The notes under the pieces were generated by a model. The model ran no database searches. It saw only the letters and a list, made by a program, of their open reading frames with translations, and was not told the DNA's origin. A DNA stretch of 64,000 nucleotides. It comes from Psychroflexus planctonicus (GTDB taxonomy: Bacteria; Bacteroidota; Bacteroidia; Flavobacteriales; Flavobacteriaceae). The position numbers and the translations under genes were made by a program. Shown here one piece after another: positions 21,801-29,316 of the stretch. Each line of letters starts with the position of its first letter. Positions within the stretch are counted from its first letter, which is position 1. The DNA is taken from positions 62,001-126,000 of the forward strand of contig NZ_BMGM01000011.1 of NCBI RefSeq assembly GCF_014640195.1, in the 5' to 3' direction.

Positions 21801-22968
21801 TTCCTTCGGTAACTGTAAAACCCGTTAACGGGTTCACTTCCCAATACACACCATAATCTGTAGAGCAGCCGCCTTGGGTTGCGCTAGCTCCAGGATTGGT
21901 GATATCTTGTAAGCTAATTTCATTATTTACACAAGCTGTTGTATTGCTCATTGTAAAATCAGGTTCGGTGCTTTCTGAAACGCGAACAGGTCCAACAGAA
22001 GTAAACGAACCTTGCGTTGAACACGGATTGTACGCCGTAACTTGAATTGAAAAAGCATCGTAATAGGTTGTATTGTTTACAACAGACGTTGCTCCACAAG
22101 AAGTATCTTCGAACACATGAGTTAATGTAAACGGATTGGTAGGCAAGCCATTTAAAATAATAGGCTCAGACCCATCGTTGATATTAATTTCATAGATAGT
22201 TCCAGGCAAATCATTTGAAGCTGCAACGGTAAAATCATATTCATTGGGTTTACAAGAAATAGAACCTGAATTAAAAATGGTAATGGTAGGTGGCTCGTTT
22301 CCAACATAAATTGAAAAATCAGTACTTGCTGAACAACCACTAGGATAAATTATACTATAAGTTAAGGTGTAAATACCTGGATTATAGATATGGCTTTCTA
22401 ATGAAGTAGCTTCAGGACTTCCGTCTCCCCAATTAATGTCAAAAGTGGTTCCTTCTGGATAAGTATCTTGATTAGGATCTATAAAATTGAAATTTGCAAA
22501 ATTGAAACTTCCACAACGTAAAAACTGAATTTGACCGCTATCTACTTCTGAAGAATAACCTGAAGATGATGAATTATCGATTTCTAATGAAGGTGAATTG
22601 GGTGCAGGCAAAACTTCAACGGTGATGCTTTTGGTCGTTCCATTCAATGTCAAACTTGCTGAAAATGTTCCCTCTGAATTGTACTGAATTTCATGTGGAC
22701 CCTCAGTTGAAGCCTGAGCAATTGAACCGCCTTCAAATGACCATATATAATCAGGATTATCTCCTAAGTTTTGTGAAGCATCTGTAAAAGTAATGGTTTG
22801 CCCAATGCAAGTAGTTACTACATCTGTATTTGATGTAGTTGGATTGGTTGTGAATTCTACTTCTAAAATAGCGAAAGCAGAAAAATCAACTTTTGGCATA
22901 TTTTCGATAGCAAACCCAAATAGATAAACTCCAAAAAACAGGAAAGAATAGAATAATTTTGTTTTCAT
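15877..22968 (-). CDS. giant T9SS type B surface protein with PKD-like and SprB repeats
   Basis: Secreted adhesin-like protein of 2363 residues. A signal peptide is followed by a PKD domain near residue 50 (FTDASQN, YIWSFEGG). Many Ig/PKD-like repeats cover about residues 130-1690; some are near-copies of a ~95-residue unit containing (V/I)xYxVTPxxxxCxG. About six SprB-type repeats (GGxxxYxYxW, LxxGxYxxxVTDxxGC) occupy about 1690-2200. The C-terminus carries the gliding-motility CTD (VSVFNRYGKLVWEADHYDN, ALPTGTYFYVLQF), the T9SS type B signal. A TACATTTG box lies 43 nt upstream. Likely a cell-surface adhesin; ligand unknown. Confidence 0.92.
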   Translation of the reverse strand: MKTKLFYSFLFFGVYLFGFAIENMPKVDFSAFAILEVEFTTNPTTSNTDVVTTCIGQTITFTDASQNLGDNPDYIWSFEGGSIAQASTEGPHEIQYNSEGTFSASLTLNGTTKSITVEVLPAPNSPSLEIDNSSSSGYSSEVDSGQIQFLRCGSFNFANFNFIDPNQDTYPEGTTFDINWGDGSPEATSLESHIYNPGIYTLTYSIIYPSGCSASTDFSIYVGNEPPTITIFNSGSISCKPNEYDFTVAASNDLPGTIYEININDGSEPIILNGLPTNPFTLTHVFEDTSCGATSVVNNTTYYDAFSIQVTAYNPCSTQGSFTSVGPVRVSESTEPDFTMSNTTACVNNEISLQDITNPGASATQGGCSTDYGVYWEVNPLTGFTVTEGSLGSNNGFTGDTYDWNEWTNGDGNVNINFNEPGTYEVTLFTGNNCGEESIIKSICVAPEIKAEFELDENEACFSDIFIVENTSSLPGCNQDNLYQWNITANLNECSDELPSNAAWNFVNGTNQNSENPEIEFAEPGLYTLELVLNTNEQDAACKTDSFSQEIQIKDTPEAVLENQSVCIDQDVQLSALVSNCFADQEPTYNWDFSDLPTNISNSTEAEPILNFNQQGVFQYTLEVENECGIATYTGEITVLTETEAEIIAPEEVCANGAISLEGIISGATTTGVWTVNVEGGSFEENPNVLQQTYLPAEDFVGNIEFTLTSTSDEEICDEVSQTFVVEVQPQAEIAIEAAEAVCLNESIELTAILGGSATEVTWTSNLNGSFSDANAVQTTFNLPTDFSGEVEIFATTNNPDGACEAVETSVLINVLPTPEMQTLSDLVVCNTEVINEIEFTGTNADFATDFTWEFTDEIGLGQLTGTGNIPSFSAQNLTEDSFTTQVSVTPLLNINGIICEGEAETFNITIHPAPLVNDISLSFCEIADIDFSPEDYTDNYIPDGTTYTWSLPTGNENAAVSGASASIDEQSNFTQNLMQVSNEDTYLVYEVTPHLGSCEGATFQVEVYFPAKPEIQNANFEVCSGEELTTNFSDFSSNLVPEATEFTWTVNSTNSATGATNQNELSVNFQQTLFNETTENQVVNYTVTPQHADCVGEAFDVAVLVKPNPSIVDYSFEVCSEETIVFPTESQLNDFPENTQFTWEVVQNQNINGANPSSTEAASIEQTLSSNSLVSEEVIYQVTPWYDACQGQTFEVSILVNPLPNVQDFELSVCTGGSFSLSVDDYFAGEVPSNTQFTWELPTGENSAAIQGATAQQTPTNTIFQELTNTSGENTSLVYTITPETEDCVGESFELTVNIENSGEIAQQPTSFQQICVDGQAAVLEVELEITSSSTTYQWYSNTEASSNGAQAIDGATTSSFDPGSFTTEGNYFYYVQISPQGNECGDVVSEFSEIEVVSKPSIEIVSTETEFDYCQYSEVSTLTANASGGIGEVEFQWWVSSTENFSDATLISNANQDEFSPSTEEIGSFYYFVEVLQNNSGCNAISEAVHVEVFAQPEIQQQPESIVACLNDDSQELSVGVDYSTGNPSFQWFASENTDFTNANPIAGANQITFLPDTSEVGEIYYFVEVSFDNASCNTLISEPALVETIVAPDLEELPDVEICVGDLFEVMQFSNLDENMLTQFSWTNSNPNIGLAGSGTNSIPNFIAENNSTETQVAEITLTATSQYQGQSCGISTQTFNISVSAPIQANTTFSDFNGVHTRCETTNDAYIILNPSGGFANDESAYDYAWTGPDNFSSSQKEIYNLNTGLYFVEITDQNGCSALFEYEIIAPEALSIEEELKMNVLCHADFSGLIDVNVNGGTGNYTYYWEKNGAVFSTQEDISNLEAATYQLTVFDENLCFASQTFEITQPEALEIELLNSGGATCFGEEDSGFINIAVSGGVPMQSTSTNADYIYQWTSADGFESNEANLENLSPGIYTLEVTDQVGCSATLEVEIEEPEELVINYEVTRESCANAGDASIDLNINGGVAPYTINWENGQHSGRIIDLIAGIYTVQVVDANGCEREIDIEVLPPASYTAELTATNLSCFESNDGIIDLDIVADGDFDESQLQFTWSGPDGFESTTPNITDLAAGFYEVEIATSDACVQTYSVEVEQPSPLEVTYHVENASCNGAEDGELIIHVEGGTPPYFSNVGEFEESFTLEAPQIGTHQIEVMDANACEIIIEAEVTDEVLFEIPAPVGEAFQEFCIEDEPMLGDIRASGLEIIWFADYTLTEELSPLESLQQGETYYGINYNSEYGCESTGILEVRVEILDGNLEVRNLITVNGNELNTRMKIENIKRFPENKVSVFNRYGKLVWEADHYDNENIVFKGKSNAKGTINKNKALPTGTYFYVLQFTSPCGFKTKKGFVQIDNNS

Positions 22969-23010
22969 TTTTTATAGAATCCGACAAAACAACTCGTCGT
23001 ATTAATTCTA

Positions 23011-23018
23011 CAAATGTA
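23011..23018 (-). promoter_or_regulatory. -7 box of the T9SS type B operon
   Basis: Minus strand TACATTTG, exact TAnnTTTG match, about 42 nt before the ATG at 22968. Confidence 0.55.
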
Positions 23019-23099
23019 CAATTTATTCTACATGATTAAAGTTTTCATAATTTTTTCATCCTATAAACTGCTTAAAATCATATTTTTCAATGTTTAATG

Positions 23100-23963
23100 C
23101 TATGCATATTTAGAAAACAATCTGCTTGCCTGATTGTAAGCAGCTTCGAAACTTCCCATTTTTACTTGGGCTTCTGCTTTGTGTTCATTAAAATAAGAAA
23201 TCAATCTTTCCGTTGGCATGTTTCCTGTTAATTTATCTTTTGCCATTGGGCAACCACCAAAACCTTGAATAGCTCCATCGAATCTACGGCAACCGCTTTG
23301 GTAAGCAGCATGCACTTTTTCGTGCCATTTATCTGGCGTGGTGTGTAAATGTGCACCGAACTCAATTTTTGGATAAGCTGGAATTAAATTTTCAAATAAA
23401 TAGGAAATGGTTTCTGAATCTGAAGTTCCTACGGTATCAGACAAAGACAAAATTTCTACGCCCATGTTGGCTAATTTTTCTGTCCATTCTGAAACAATCT
23501 CTACATTCCAAGGATCTCCATACGGATTTCCAAACCCCATGGAAAGGTAAGCCACTACTTTTTTATTGTGTTTGTTAGCTATATTTAAAATATCGGACAA
23601 AACTTCAATAGATTCCGCTATGGTTTTATGCGTGTTTCGCATCTGGAAATTTTCTGAAATAGAAAATGGATAACCCAAATAATCAATTTCAGTAAACTGG
23701 CAGGCATCTTCTGCCCCGCGTAAATTAGCTACAATAGCTAATAGTTTAGTTTGTGTTCTTGATAAATCCAATTGATCTAAAACACGAGCAGTATCTTGCA
23801 TCTGCGGAATGGCTTTAGGAGAAACAAAACTGCCAAAATCTAAAGTTTCAAAACCACAATTCAACAAAGCTTGGATGTATTTCAGCTTTTCATCTGTTGG
23901 TATAAAGGTTTTGATGCCTTGCATAGCATCTCTAGGACATTCAATTATTTTTACTTTCTCCAT
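23100..23963 (-). CDS. hydroxymethylglutaryl-CoA lyase
   Basis: Cleaves HMG-CoA to acetoacetate and acetyl-CoA in leucine and ketone-body catabolism. The 287-residue TIM-barrel shows the HMGL/DRE family start (IIECPRDAMQG), the metal-binding GAHLHTT, and the signature loop GGCPMAKDKLTGN carrying the catalytic cysteine near residue 245. The expected arginine is in ECPRDAMQ (R11). The gene stands alone. Its promoter box ends only 4 nt before the ATG, so the mRNA may be leaderless. Confidence 0.92.
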   Translation of the reverse strand: MEKVKIIECPRDAMQGIKTFIPTDEKLKYIQALLNCGFETLDFGSFVSPKAIPQMQDTARVLDQLDLSRTQTKLLAIVANLRGAEDACQFTEIDYLGYPFSISENFQMRNTHKTIAESIEVLSDILNIANKHNKKVVAYLSMGFGNPYGDPWNVEIVSEWTEKLANMGVEILSLSDTVGTSDSETISYLFENLIPAYPKIEFGAHLHTTPDKWHEKVHAAYQSGCRRFDGAIQGFGGCPMAKDKLTGNMPTERLISYFNEHKAEAQVKMGSFEAAYNQASRLFSKYA

Positions 23964-23967
23964 GCTT

Positions 23968-23975
23968 CAAATATA
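23968..23975 (-). promoter_or_regulatory. consensus promoter directly at the HMG-CoA lyase start
   Basis: Minus strand TATATTTG preceded at 17 nt by TTTG, a full match to the Bacteroidota consensus. The box ends 4 nt before the ATG. Confidence 0.65.
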
Positions 23976-24169
23976 CAATTTTATCATTTTCGCAAAAGAA
24001 AGCGGATAATTTTAAATTATATAAAATTGACGACTGTCACTCCAAATCTTTCTATGATTTGATTAGGCTTTGTACAGACAATAGAAAAGATAAAATCAAG
24101 TTAGCAGTAATATTTGAAATTCGCTTTCAAAAAGCTTTACTGGTTTTATCTTTAGTGAATAAGATTGAT

Positions 24170-24262
24170 TAAAATTTTTCCCTAAAGGGAAATGCCGAAA
24201 GGCAAAGGGTGTTTTTATGTTTTAGTTTGCACCCATCCCTTACCCTTCCCTTAATGGAAGGG
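24170..24262. repeat. cluster of three short hairpins
   Basis: Three self-complementary pieces follow one another: TTCCCTAAAGGGAA (24178-24191), TGCCGAAAGGCA with a GAAA tetraloop (24193-24204), and CCCTTCC/GGAAGGG around a 6-nt loop (24243-24262). AAAGGGTG and its near-complement CACCCATCCCTT lie between the second and third. There is no adjacent gene end. It looks like a palindromic repeat element. The rest of 23976-24380 shows nothing coding. Confidence 0.45.
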
Positions 24263-24380
24263 AAGAAGCTGATGCATAGTTTAAATGAAAAAATTTGTTT
24301 TAATTATCACTTCCTATTAAATGAAATTACAAAATTTACTAAGACTCGAACCTGTCTGACTGAACAATATTGTTGTATAA

Positions 24381-24645
24381 ATTAAAAAATCTAGAGCAAA
24401 TGCTATAAAATTAGTTTACACTGAATTGATTTAACTCAATTGGAATGTTGGAGAATATATCAGTAAAAAAAATGAACAATCTGAATGGGGAGACTCGATT
24501 GTACCTGAATTAGCAAAATATATTCTACAAAATGAGCCTAAAATAAAAGGTTTTTCCGACAAGAATATTTGAAAAAAATGAAATACACGAAAAGTATAGG
24601 GGTTTTTCAAAACTCTCAATACTGTTGAGAGAAAGTTACCTTCGC
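24381..24645 (+). pseudogene. remnant of a YhcG/DUF1016-type PDDEXK nuclease gene
   Basis: Translating the plus strand gives KKSRANAIKLVYTELI, a stop at about 24432, then NWNVGEYISKKNEQSEWGDS, IVPELAKYILQNEPKIKGFS and DKNI followed by another stop at about 24570. This is the N-terminal DUF1016 (YhcG) signature. After frame changes the continuation LKKMK, EIHEKYRGFSKL and LSILLRE (to about 24640) still matches the family (RMKQFYETY...LSTLLRE). The catalytic C-terminal nuclease part is gone. Two stops and at least two frameshifts make it a dead gene fragment. Identification is from memory of the family. Confidence 0.72.
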
Positions 24646-24682
24646 ATATAAAACGAAATTTCCGTTGAAATAAAATCTTTCG

Positions 24683-24690
24683 TATCTTTA
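24683..24690 (+). promoter_or_regulatory. possible -7 box of the TA pair at 24706
   Basis: TATCTTTA, one mismatch to TAnnTTTG, 15 nt before the antitoxin ATG. Confidence 0.4.
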
Positions 24691-24705
24691 GAAAAAAATT
24701 TCACT

Positions 24706-24888
24706 ATGATAACAAAAGCGAAATTGAAAGAACAAATTGATAGTTTTCCAGAACAATTTTCGATTGACGATTTAATTGAAAGACTAATTTTAGTGGAAAA
24801 AATTGAGAACGGAAAAATCCAATCTGAAAATGGTGAAGTCTTAAGCGAAAGTGAATTTGACAAAGAGATTGATAAATGGTTCGAATAA
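24706..24888 (+). CDS. small antitoxin of a ParE-type TA pair
   Basis: A 60-residue acidic protein (SIDDLIERLILVEKIENGKI) of the kind found before ParE/RelE toxins in Bacteroidota. It has no recognisable DNA-binding domain of its own. Its 3' end overlaps the toxin gene by 13 nt. Antitoxin role is inferred from size, charge and position. Confidence 0.75.
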   Translation: MITKAKLKEQIDSFPEQFSIDDLIERLILVEKIENGKIQSENGEVLSESEFDKEIDKWFE

Positions 24889-25172
24889 ACTGGACTTTTC
24901 AAGCAAAAAATGACTTAAAAGATATTGCTGATTATATTTCTAAAGACTCTAAACTTTATGCGAAACGACAATTTTTAAAAATCCGAAGTCGAACTGATAT
25001 ATTGAAATCTCAGAGTTACTCTGGTCGTATGGTTACTGAAATTCAAGATGAAAACATTAGAGAAATTTTTGAAGGAAACTATCGAATAATATACCGAGTT
25101 GTGAATGAAAACCGAGTTGATATTTTGACTGTTCATCATTCCTCACGAGATTTACGAAAACGAAAAATATAA
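24876..25172 (+). CDS. ParE/RelE family toxin
   Basis: A 98-residue protein with the ParE fold signature: an N-terminal helix pair (WTFQAKNDLKDIADYISKDS), the conserved RxxxExxxGNYRIIYRV core near residue 70 and the C-terminal ILTVHHSSRDL. ParE toxins inhibit gyrase and RelE toxins cut ribosome-bound mRNA; sequence alone does not decide which applies. The gene overlaps its antitoxin by 13 nt, and a YhcG pseudogene lies just upstream, so the locus is a small accessory spot. Confidence 0.85.
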   Translation: MVRINWTFQAKNDLKDIADYISKDSKLYAKRQFLKIRSRTDILKSQSYSGRMVTEIQDENIREIFEGNYRIIYRVVNENRVDILTVHHSSRDLRKRKI

Positions 25173-25478
25173 CAAAGCCGAAAAATACGCAAGGTAACAG
25201 CACATAACAAAAATGGCGAATATATTGTTGAAACGATCCCGAAGCTTCGGGAGTGTAATTTTATAAAAGTAAAAGTTTAGCCTGCCTTTGCCGGCCTTCA
25301 GATTAGCAAAGTAAAAATTAATTGTTAAAAAGAATAAAATGGTGATATTGAAATCTTTCTTTTTTTCTTTGTTCAGTAAAAAGATACATGCAAATAATGT
25401 AGCAAATTAAAAGAAGGTTAATGTTTTGAACTCAAATTAATTAAGCTTGCGCACTTCCTGTCTTTGTATTTATTAAAG
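25173..25478. other. non-coding stretch after the TA pair
   Basis: No gene is seen. It contains ATAACAAAAATGGCGAA (25204-25220), which matches a sequence by the second TA pair at 52914, then GATCCCGAAGCTTCGGGA (25235-25252), a perfect short palindrome, and GCCTGCCTTTGCCGGC (25281-25296). These look like short mobile palindromes. The remainder is AT-rich without structure that I can name. Confidence 0.45.
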
Positions 25479-26090
25479 TTACACAAAAATCAAAATCGCA
25501 ATTCCTAGAAAAACAATTATCTGTAAATATTTAAAGAACAATTGCGTCTGCTTATTTTTGTTTAAGAAACGAGTTATTTTTTCAGCTAGAAAAGCAACAA
25601 TCCCAAAAATCAAGATGGCTTGTAGCATAAATAAAAAGCCCAATATATAAAATTGATAAATCAGGTTTTCATCTGGACTCCAAATGAAACTTGGAAAGAA
25701 AGCTAAAAAGAAAATAGTTACTTTGGGATTGAGCACATTCATTAAAAATCCGCGTGAAAACATTTTCTTGAACCCACTTACATTCGATTTTCCTGAGAAG
25801 TCCAAGTTTTCATTAGACTTCCACACTTTATAAGCTAAGAAAAGTAAATAGGCTGCACCTGCAACTTTTATGATGAAAAAAAGATTTTCTGAAGCTTTAA
25901 TAATAGCCGAAACGCCAAAAGCAACCAAACTTGTATGAATAATAATTCCGCTTACCAAACCTAAACTAACAGCAATACCATCTTTTTTGTTTGTCGACAT
26001 ACTTTGTACCAACACATAAATAATGTCAGGTCCAGGTGAAATGGTTAACGCAATAGACGCAATTAAAAATGAAATGATTTCAGCTGGCAT
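25479..26090 (-). CDS. LysE/RhtB family exporter
   Basis: Inner-membrane exporter of 203 residues with about six hydrophobic helices. The N-terminal SIALTISPGPDIIYVL is the LysE/RhtB signature, and GAAYLLFLAYKVWKS follows near residue 80. The family exports amino acids or their derivatives; the substrate is not evident. The ATG at 26090 overlaps by 1 nt the last base of the pyrD stop, so it is translated as the second gene of a pyrD operon. Confidence 0.88.
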   Translation of the reverse strand: MPAEIISFLIASIALTISPGPDIIYVLVQSMSTNKKDGIAVSLGLVSGIIIHTSLVAFGVSAIIKASENLFFIIKVAGAAYLLFLAYKVWKSNENLDFSGKSNVSGFKKMFSRGFLMNVLNPKVTIFFLAFFPSFIWSPDENLIYQFYILGFLFMLQAILIFGIVAFLAEKITRFLNKNKQTQLFFKYLQIIVFLGIAILIFV

Positions 26091-27118
26091 TAATCCATTT
26101 CTTTAAGAATAGCCTGGTTTATTTTTTTGATCAAGCTTGGACCTTCGTACACGAAACCAGTATACAACTGAATTAAACTTGCGCCAGCTTTCAATTTTTC
26201 GATAGCATCTTCTGGAGTAAAAATTCCACCTACACCAATAATAGGAAACTTGGCTTTTCCTTTTTGGTGCAAATACGCAATAACTTGGGTTGCTCTTTTT
26301 GTTAAGGGTTTTCCACTTAAGCCGCCCATTTCTTCTTTGTGTTCAGATTGTAATCCTTGCCTATCAATTGTAGTATTGGTGGCAATTACTCCAGCGATTT
26401 TAGTTTGTTCTACAATTTCAATAATATCATCTAATTGCGAATTGGTTAAATCGGGGGCAATTTTCAACAAAATGGGTTTGGGTTTGGGTTTGGGTTTGCT
26501 GGAATTGAGTTCTTGTAATTTTAAAAGCAGATGGGTCAAGGGTTCTTTCTCTTGTAAGTCTCGTAAATTTGGAGTGTTAGGAGAACTTACATTCACTACA
26601 AAATAGTCGACCACTGGAAACAACTTTTCAAAACAAATTCGGTAATCATCAAAAGCATTTTCGTTGGGGGTGATTTTATTTTTACCAATATTTCCGCCAA
26701 TTAATACACCCGGATTAGATTGCAAACGCTTTACAGCTTCATCAACACCTTGGTTATTGAAACCCATTCGGTTAATAATGGCTTGGTCTTCTTTTAAGCG
26801 AAAAAGTCTCTTTTTTGGGTTTCCTTCTTGTGGTTTTGGGGTAAGTGTGCCAATTTCAATAAAACCAAAACCCAATTGAGAAAGTTCTTTATAGAGTTTT
26901 GCATCTTTGTCGAAACCCGCTGCTAAACCAACTGGATTTTTAAATTTCAACCCAAAAACTTCTCGTTCTAATTTAAGATTTTCTAATTGAAAATTAGCTT
27001 TTGCAAAACTTTTGTAGCCAGGTAATCTTGAAGCTTTTTGTAAACTAGAAAAACTGAAATGATGTACTTTTTCTGGATCAAATTTAAAAAGTAAGGGGCG
27101 TAAAAGTGTTTTGTACAT
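26090..27118 (-). CDS. pyrD: quinone-dependent dihydroorotate dehydrogenase
   Basis: Membrane-associated class 2 enzyme oxidising dihydroorotate to orotate in pyrimidine synthesis, 342 residues. Seen: the N-terminal helical quinone-tunnel region ([13 protein letters not shown]), FMN-binding [37 protein letters not shown], the catalytic serine region [14 protein letters not shown] and [11 protein letters not shown]. Oddity: residues about 207-214 are KPKPKPKP, coded by a GGTTTG hexanucleotide tandem repeat in the DNA. The promoter box TATTTTTG lies 16 nt upstream. Confidence 0.94.
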   Translation of the reverse strand: MYKTLLRPLLFKFDPEKVHHFSFSSLQKASRLPGYKSFAKANFQLENLKLEREVFGLKFKNPVGLAAGFDKDAKLYKELSQLGFGFIEIGTLTPKPQEGNPKKRLFRLKEDQAIINRMGFNNQGVDEAVKRLQSNPGVLIGGNIGKNKITPNENAFDDYRICFEKLFPVVDYFVVNVSSPNTPNLRDLQEKEPLTHLLLKLQELNSSKPKPKPKPILLKIAPDLTNSQLDDIIEIVEQTKIAGVIATNTTIDRQGLQSEHKEEMGGLSGKPLTKRATQVIAYLHQKGKAKFPIIGVGGIFTPEDAIEKLKAGASLIQLYTGFVYEGPSLIKKINQAILKEMD

Positions 27119-27134
27119 ACAGAAAAAGTTTCAA

Positions 27135-27142
27135 CAAAAATA
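27135..27142 (-). promoter_or_regulatory. -7 box of pyrD
   Basis: Minus strand TATTTTTG, exact TAnnTTTG match, 16 nt before the pyrD ATG. Confidence 0.6.
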
Positions 27143-27192
27143 AGTCATCTAAAAAGATGTAAAATGATAAACGAGAAGAATTTCAGAAAAAT

Positions 27193-27900
27193 TTAATGAC
27201 ATTCCATTGAAGAAGAAACTTCTTCAACAGCAGGTTTTGGAGAAACATACGGAATTCCTAAACCCATGCCACGTAAAATGAAGAGAATTCCTATAATGAC
27301 CACCGCATACGGAATTACTTTTCTAAAATTGAATTGGGTAGCTTTTTGAATAAAACCTTTAAAGTAAATTACGCCCGTCATCATTGGTACCGTTCCGAGT
27401 CCAAAAAGCAACATATAAAACATGCTATTGGTTAAATTGGCTGTGGCAACCGAAGCAAATACCGCCATATAGACTAAGCCACAAGGCAAAAGTCCGTTTA
27501 AAAATCCAAGCTGAAAAAAATTGAAATAAGAATCTTTTTTGAAAGCTAGACCCAATTCGGTTTTTACTTTACCAATGAAGCGGTAAATGGGTTGTGTAAT
27601 TTTGAAACGCTGTAATTGTTTTTGTGGTAAAACCACCAACAAAATCATAACTATACCAATGCCAATTGAAAGTTGCTGCTGCACACCAAAAGTAGCAAAA
27701 CTGTGACCAATTATTCCAAATACTAAACCGATTGAAGCATAAGCCATTAATCTACCAATATGGTATAAGCTAACTTGAGTAAATTTTTGTAGAGAATTGC
27801 TCTTACCAACGGGTAGCATAAATGCAATTGGTCCACACATGCCAACGCAATGCAGACTTCCTAGCAAACCCAATATAAAAGCAGACCACAACATCACCAA
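27193..27900 (-). CDS. SafE/TauE-like membrane protein linked to cbb3 oxidase maturation
   Basis: Six-helix membrane protein of 235 residues with the opening LGLLGSLHCVGMCGPIAF, which carries the CxxxC typical of the sulfite-exporter/CcoS-linked branch that follows fixH in Bacteroidota. It ends in VEEVSSSMECH. It overlaps fixH by 7 nt. The pair probably serves copper or heme handling for cbb3 cytochrome oxidase, although the cco structural genes are not in the window. Exact transport role uncertain. Confidence 0.82.
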   Translation of the reverse strand: MVMLWSAFILGLLGSLHCVGMCGPIAFMLPVGKSNSLQKFTQVSLYHIGRLMAYASIGLVFGIIGHSFATFGVQQQLSIGIGIVMILLVVLPQKQLQRFKITQPIYRFIGKVKTELGLAFKKDSYFNFFQLGFLNGLLPCGLVYMAVFASVATANLTNSMFYMLLFGLGTVPMMTGVIYFKGFIQKATQFNFRKVIPYAVVIIGILFILRGMGLGIPYVSPKPAVEEVSSSMECH

Positions 27901-28337
27901 GTCATTTCTTTTTTATAAGCAAAGGCTTTTTCATCAATTTTAAAATCTACCATCACGTTCCACCTACCTTGTTCCAAAAATTGAGCAGGAATTAACAACT
28001 GATGATTTTTCAACTGAATTGGGAAACGAAAATCTTTTTGTTTATCTGATGGTCTGTACATCAAAACTTCTCCTTCAACTTTATCGGCTTCAATAGAAGT
28101 TGGAAAGTGAATTAACAAACCTTCTTTTGTTTTTTCAAGATGAAAATCACCGACCAAATCGGCACTATTGTTTACTTTATCAATTTCATCTTGTACCAAT
28201 AATTCTTTATGGTAATAATTTTCAGTAACCAAATCCTGATTATTGCTAGAAGATAGCATCTGTACCACAAAAAACATAATAAAGCCAATAAAACAACCTA
28301 TGGCCAAAACAATAGAAGCACCCCAATTTAATTTCAT
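27894..28337 (-). CDS. FixH family protein
   Basis: Single-pass membrane protein of 147 residues: KLNWGASIVLAIGCFIGFIMFFVVQ at the N-terminus, then YYHKELLVQDEIDK and a periplasmic immunoglobulin-like domain, the usual FixH layout. FixH acts in assembly of cbb3-type oxidases. The gene overlaps the SafE-like gene by 7 nt. The FixGH neighbours ccoN/O/P/G are absent here, so the operon has been split from the oxidase genes or is a second copy. Confidence 0.85.
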   Translation of the reverse strand: MKLNWGASIVLAIGCFIGFIMFFVVQMLSSSNNQDLVTENYYHKELLVQDEIDKVNNSADLVGDFHLEKTKEGLLIHFPTSIEADKVEGEVLMYRPSDKQKDFRFPIQLKNHQLLIPAQFLEQGRWNVMVDFKIDEKAFAYKKEMTW

Positions 28338-28359
28338 TGCAAAATATTTTAGTTTTGTA

Positions 28360-28367
28360 CAAAAATA
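28360..28367 (-). promoter_or_regulatory. -7 box of fixH
   Basis: Minus strand TATTTTTG, exact TAnnTTTG match, 22 nt before the fixH ATG. Confidence 0.55.
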
Positions 28368-28457
28368 ACTTTCAAATGAAATTCAAACTATGATGAAAAT
28401 CAGTTAAATGCATCTGTTTTATGTAAAATTAATCTACTAACATTCAACTTATTAAAA

Positions 28458-28465
28458 TACATTTG
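28458..28465 (+). promoter_or_regulatory. -7 box of the alpha/beta hydrolase gene
   Basis: TACATTTG, exact TAnnTTTG match. Transcription from it would begin about 28471, just before the first possible start codon at 28477. Confidence 0.5.
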
Positions 28466-28533
28466 ATTACAAATAATTGGTTAAAAAGAGATGCGATTCA
28501 GAAAAATTGTTTGAATATTGTAAAAAATTAAAA

Positions 28534-29316
28534 TTGCTTAGTTACCAAACTTACATTCATTCATCTTCCCAAACATGGGTAACTTTTGTCCACGGTGCTG
28601 GCGGGAGTTCGAGTATTTGGTTTAAGCAAATTCGTGCTTATAAAAAGGAATTTAATGTATTGCTATTAGACCTTCGAGGACACGGAAACTCCAAGCCCAA
28701 ATTAGCGGATAGCTTTAAAGAAGATTATACTTTTGATATTATCACGAATGATATTTTAGAAGTTTTGAATGTAGAAAAGATTGAGAAATCTCATTTTGTA
28801 GGCATTTCGTTAGGTACTATTTTAATTCGAAATTTAGCTGAAAAATATCCTGAACGGGTAGAAAGTATGGTCATGGGCGGCGCCATCATGAAAATGAATA
28901 TCCGTTCCCGTTTTTTAATGCGTGTAGGTAATATTTTTAAATCGGTTATACCGTATATGTTACTGTATAAGTTATTTGCCTTCATCATTATGCCGCGCAA
29001 AAACCATAAAAAGTCACGCTTGTTATTTGTAAATGAAGCTAAAAAACTCTACCAGAAAGAATTTATAAAATGGTTTAAGTTAACTTCAGAAATCAAACCC
29101 TTATTGAAGCTTTTTAGACAAAAAGATATAAATATTCCTTCGTTGTATGTTATGGGGGAACAAGATCATTTGTTTTTGCCTTCTATTAAAAAAATTGTAG
29201 AAGATCATACCAAAGCGACTTTACAAATTATCCAAAATTGTGGACACGTGGTAAATGTAGAACGCCCAAACGACTTTAATAATTTGAGCATTCAATTTAT
29301 CAAATCGATTGCTTAA
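28534..29316 (+). CDS. alpha/beta hydrolase
   Basis: Cytoplasmic hydrolase of the alpha/beta fold, about 260 residues. Seen: oxyanion-hole HGAGGSSSIW, nucleophile elbow GISLG (in HFVGISLGT), acid aspartate in GEQDHLF and catalytic His in NCGHVVNVERP. There is no ATG near the 5' end. TTG at 28534 gives LLSYQTYIH, which fits the N-terminus I expect for this family, while TTG at 28477 adds 19 unmatched residues but lies closer to the promoter. The substrate is unknown. It lies alone and convergent to the DUF4197 gene. Confidence 0.82.
   Translation: MLSYQTYIHSSSQTWVTFVHGAGGSSSIWFKQIRAYKKEFNVLLLDLRGHGNSKPKLADSFKEDYTFDIITNDILEVLNVEKIEKSHFVGISLGTILIRNLAEKYPERVESMVMGGAIMKMNIRSRFLMRVGNIFKSVIPYMLLYKLFAFIIMPRKNHKKSRLLFVNEAKKLYQKEFIKWFKLTSEIKPLLKLFRQKDINIPSLYVMGEQDHLFLPSIKKIVEDHTKATLQIIQNCGHVVNVERPNDFNNLSIQFIKSIA

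Noticed and set aside
24431-24619. 62-codon minus-strand frame
   Set aside because: It is the antisense shadow of the YhcG remnant, which matches the family on the plus strand.
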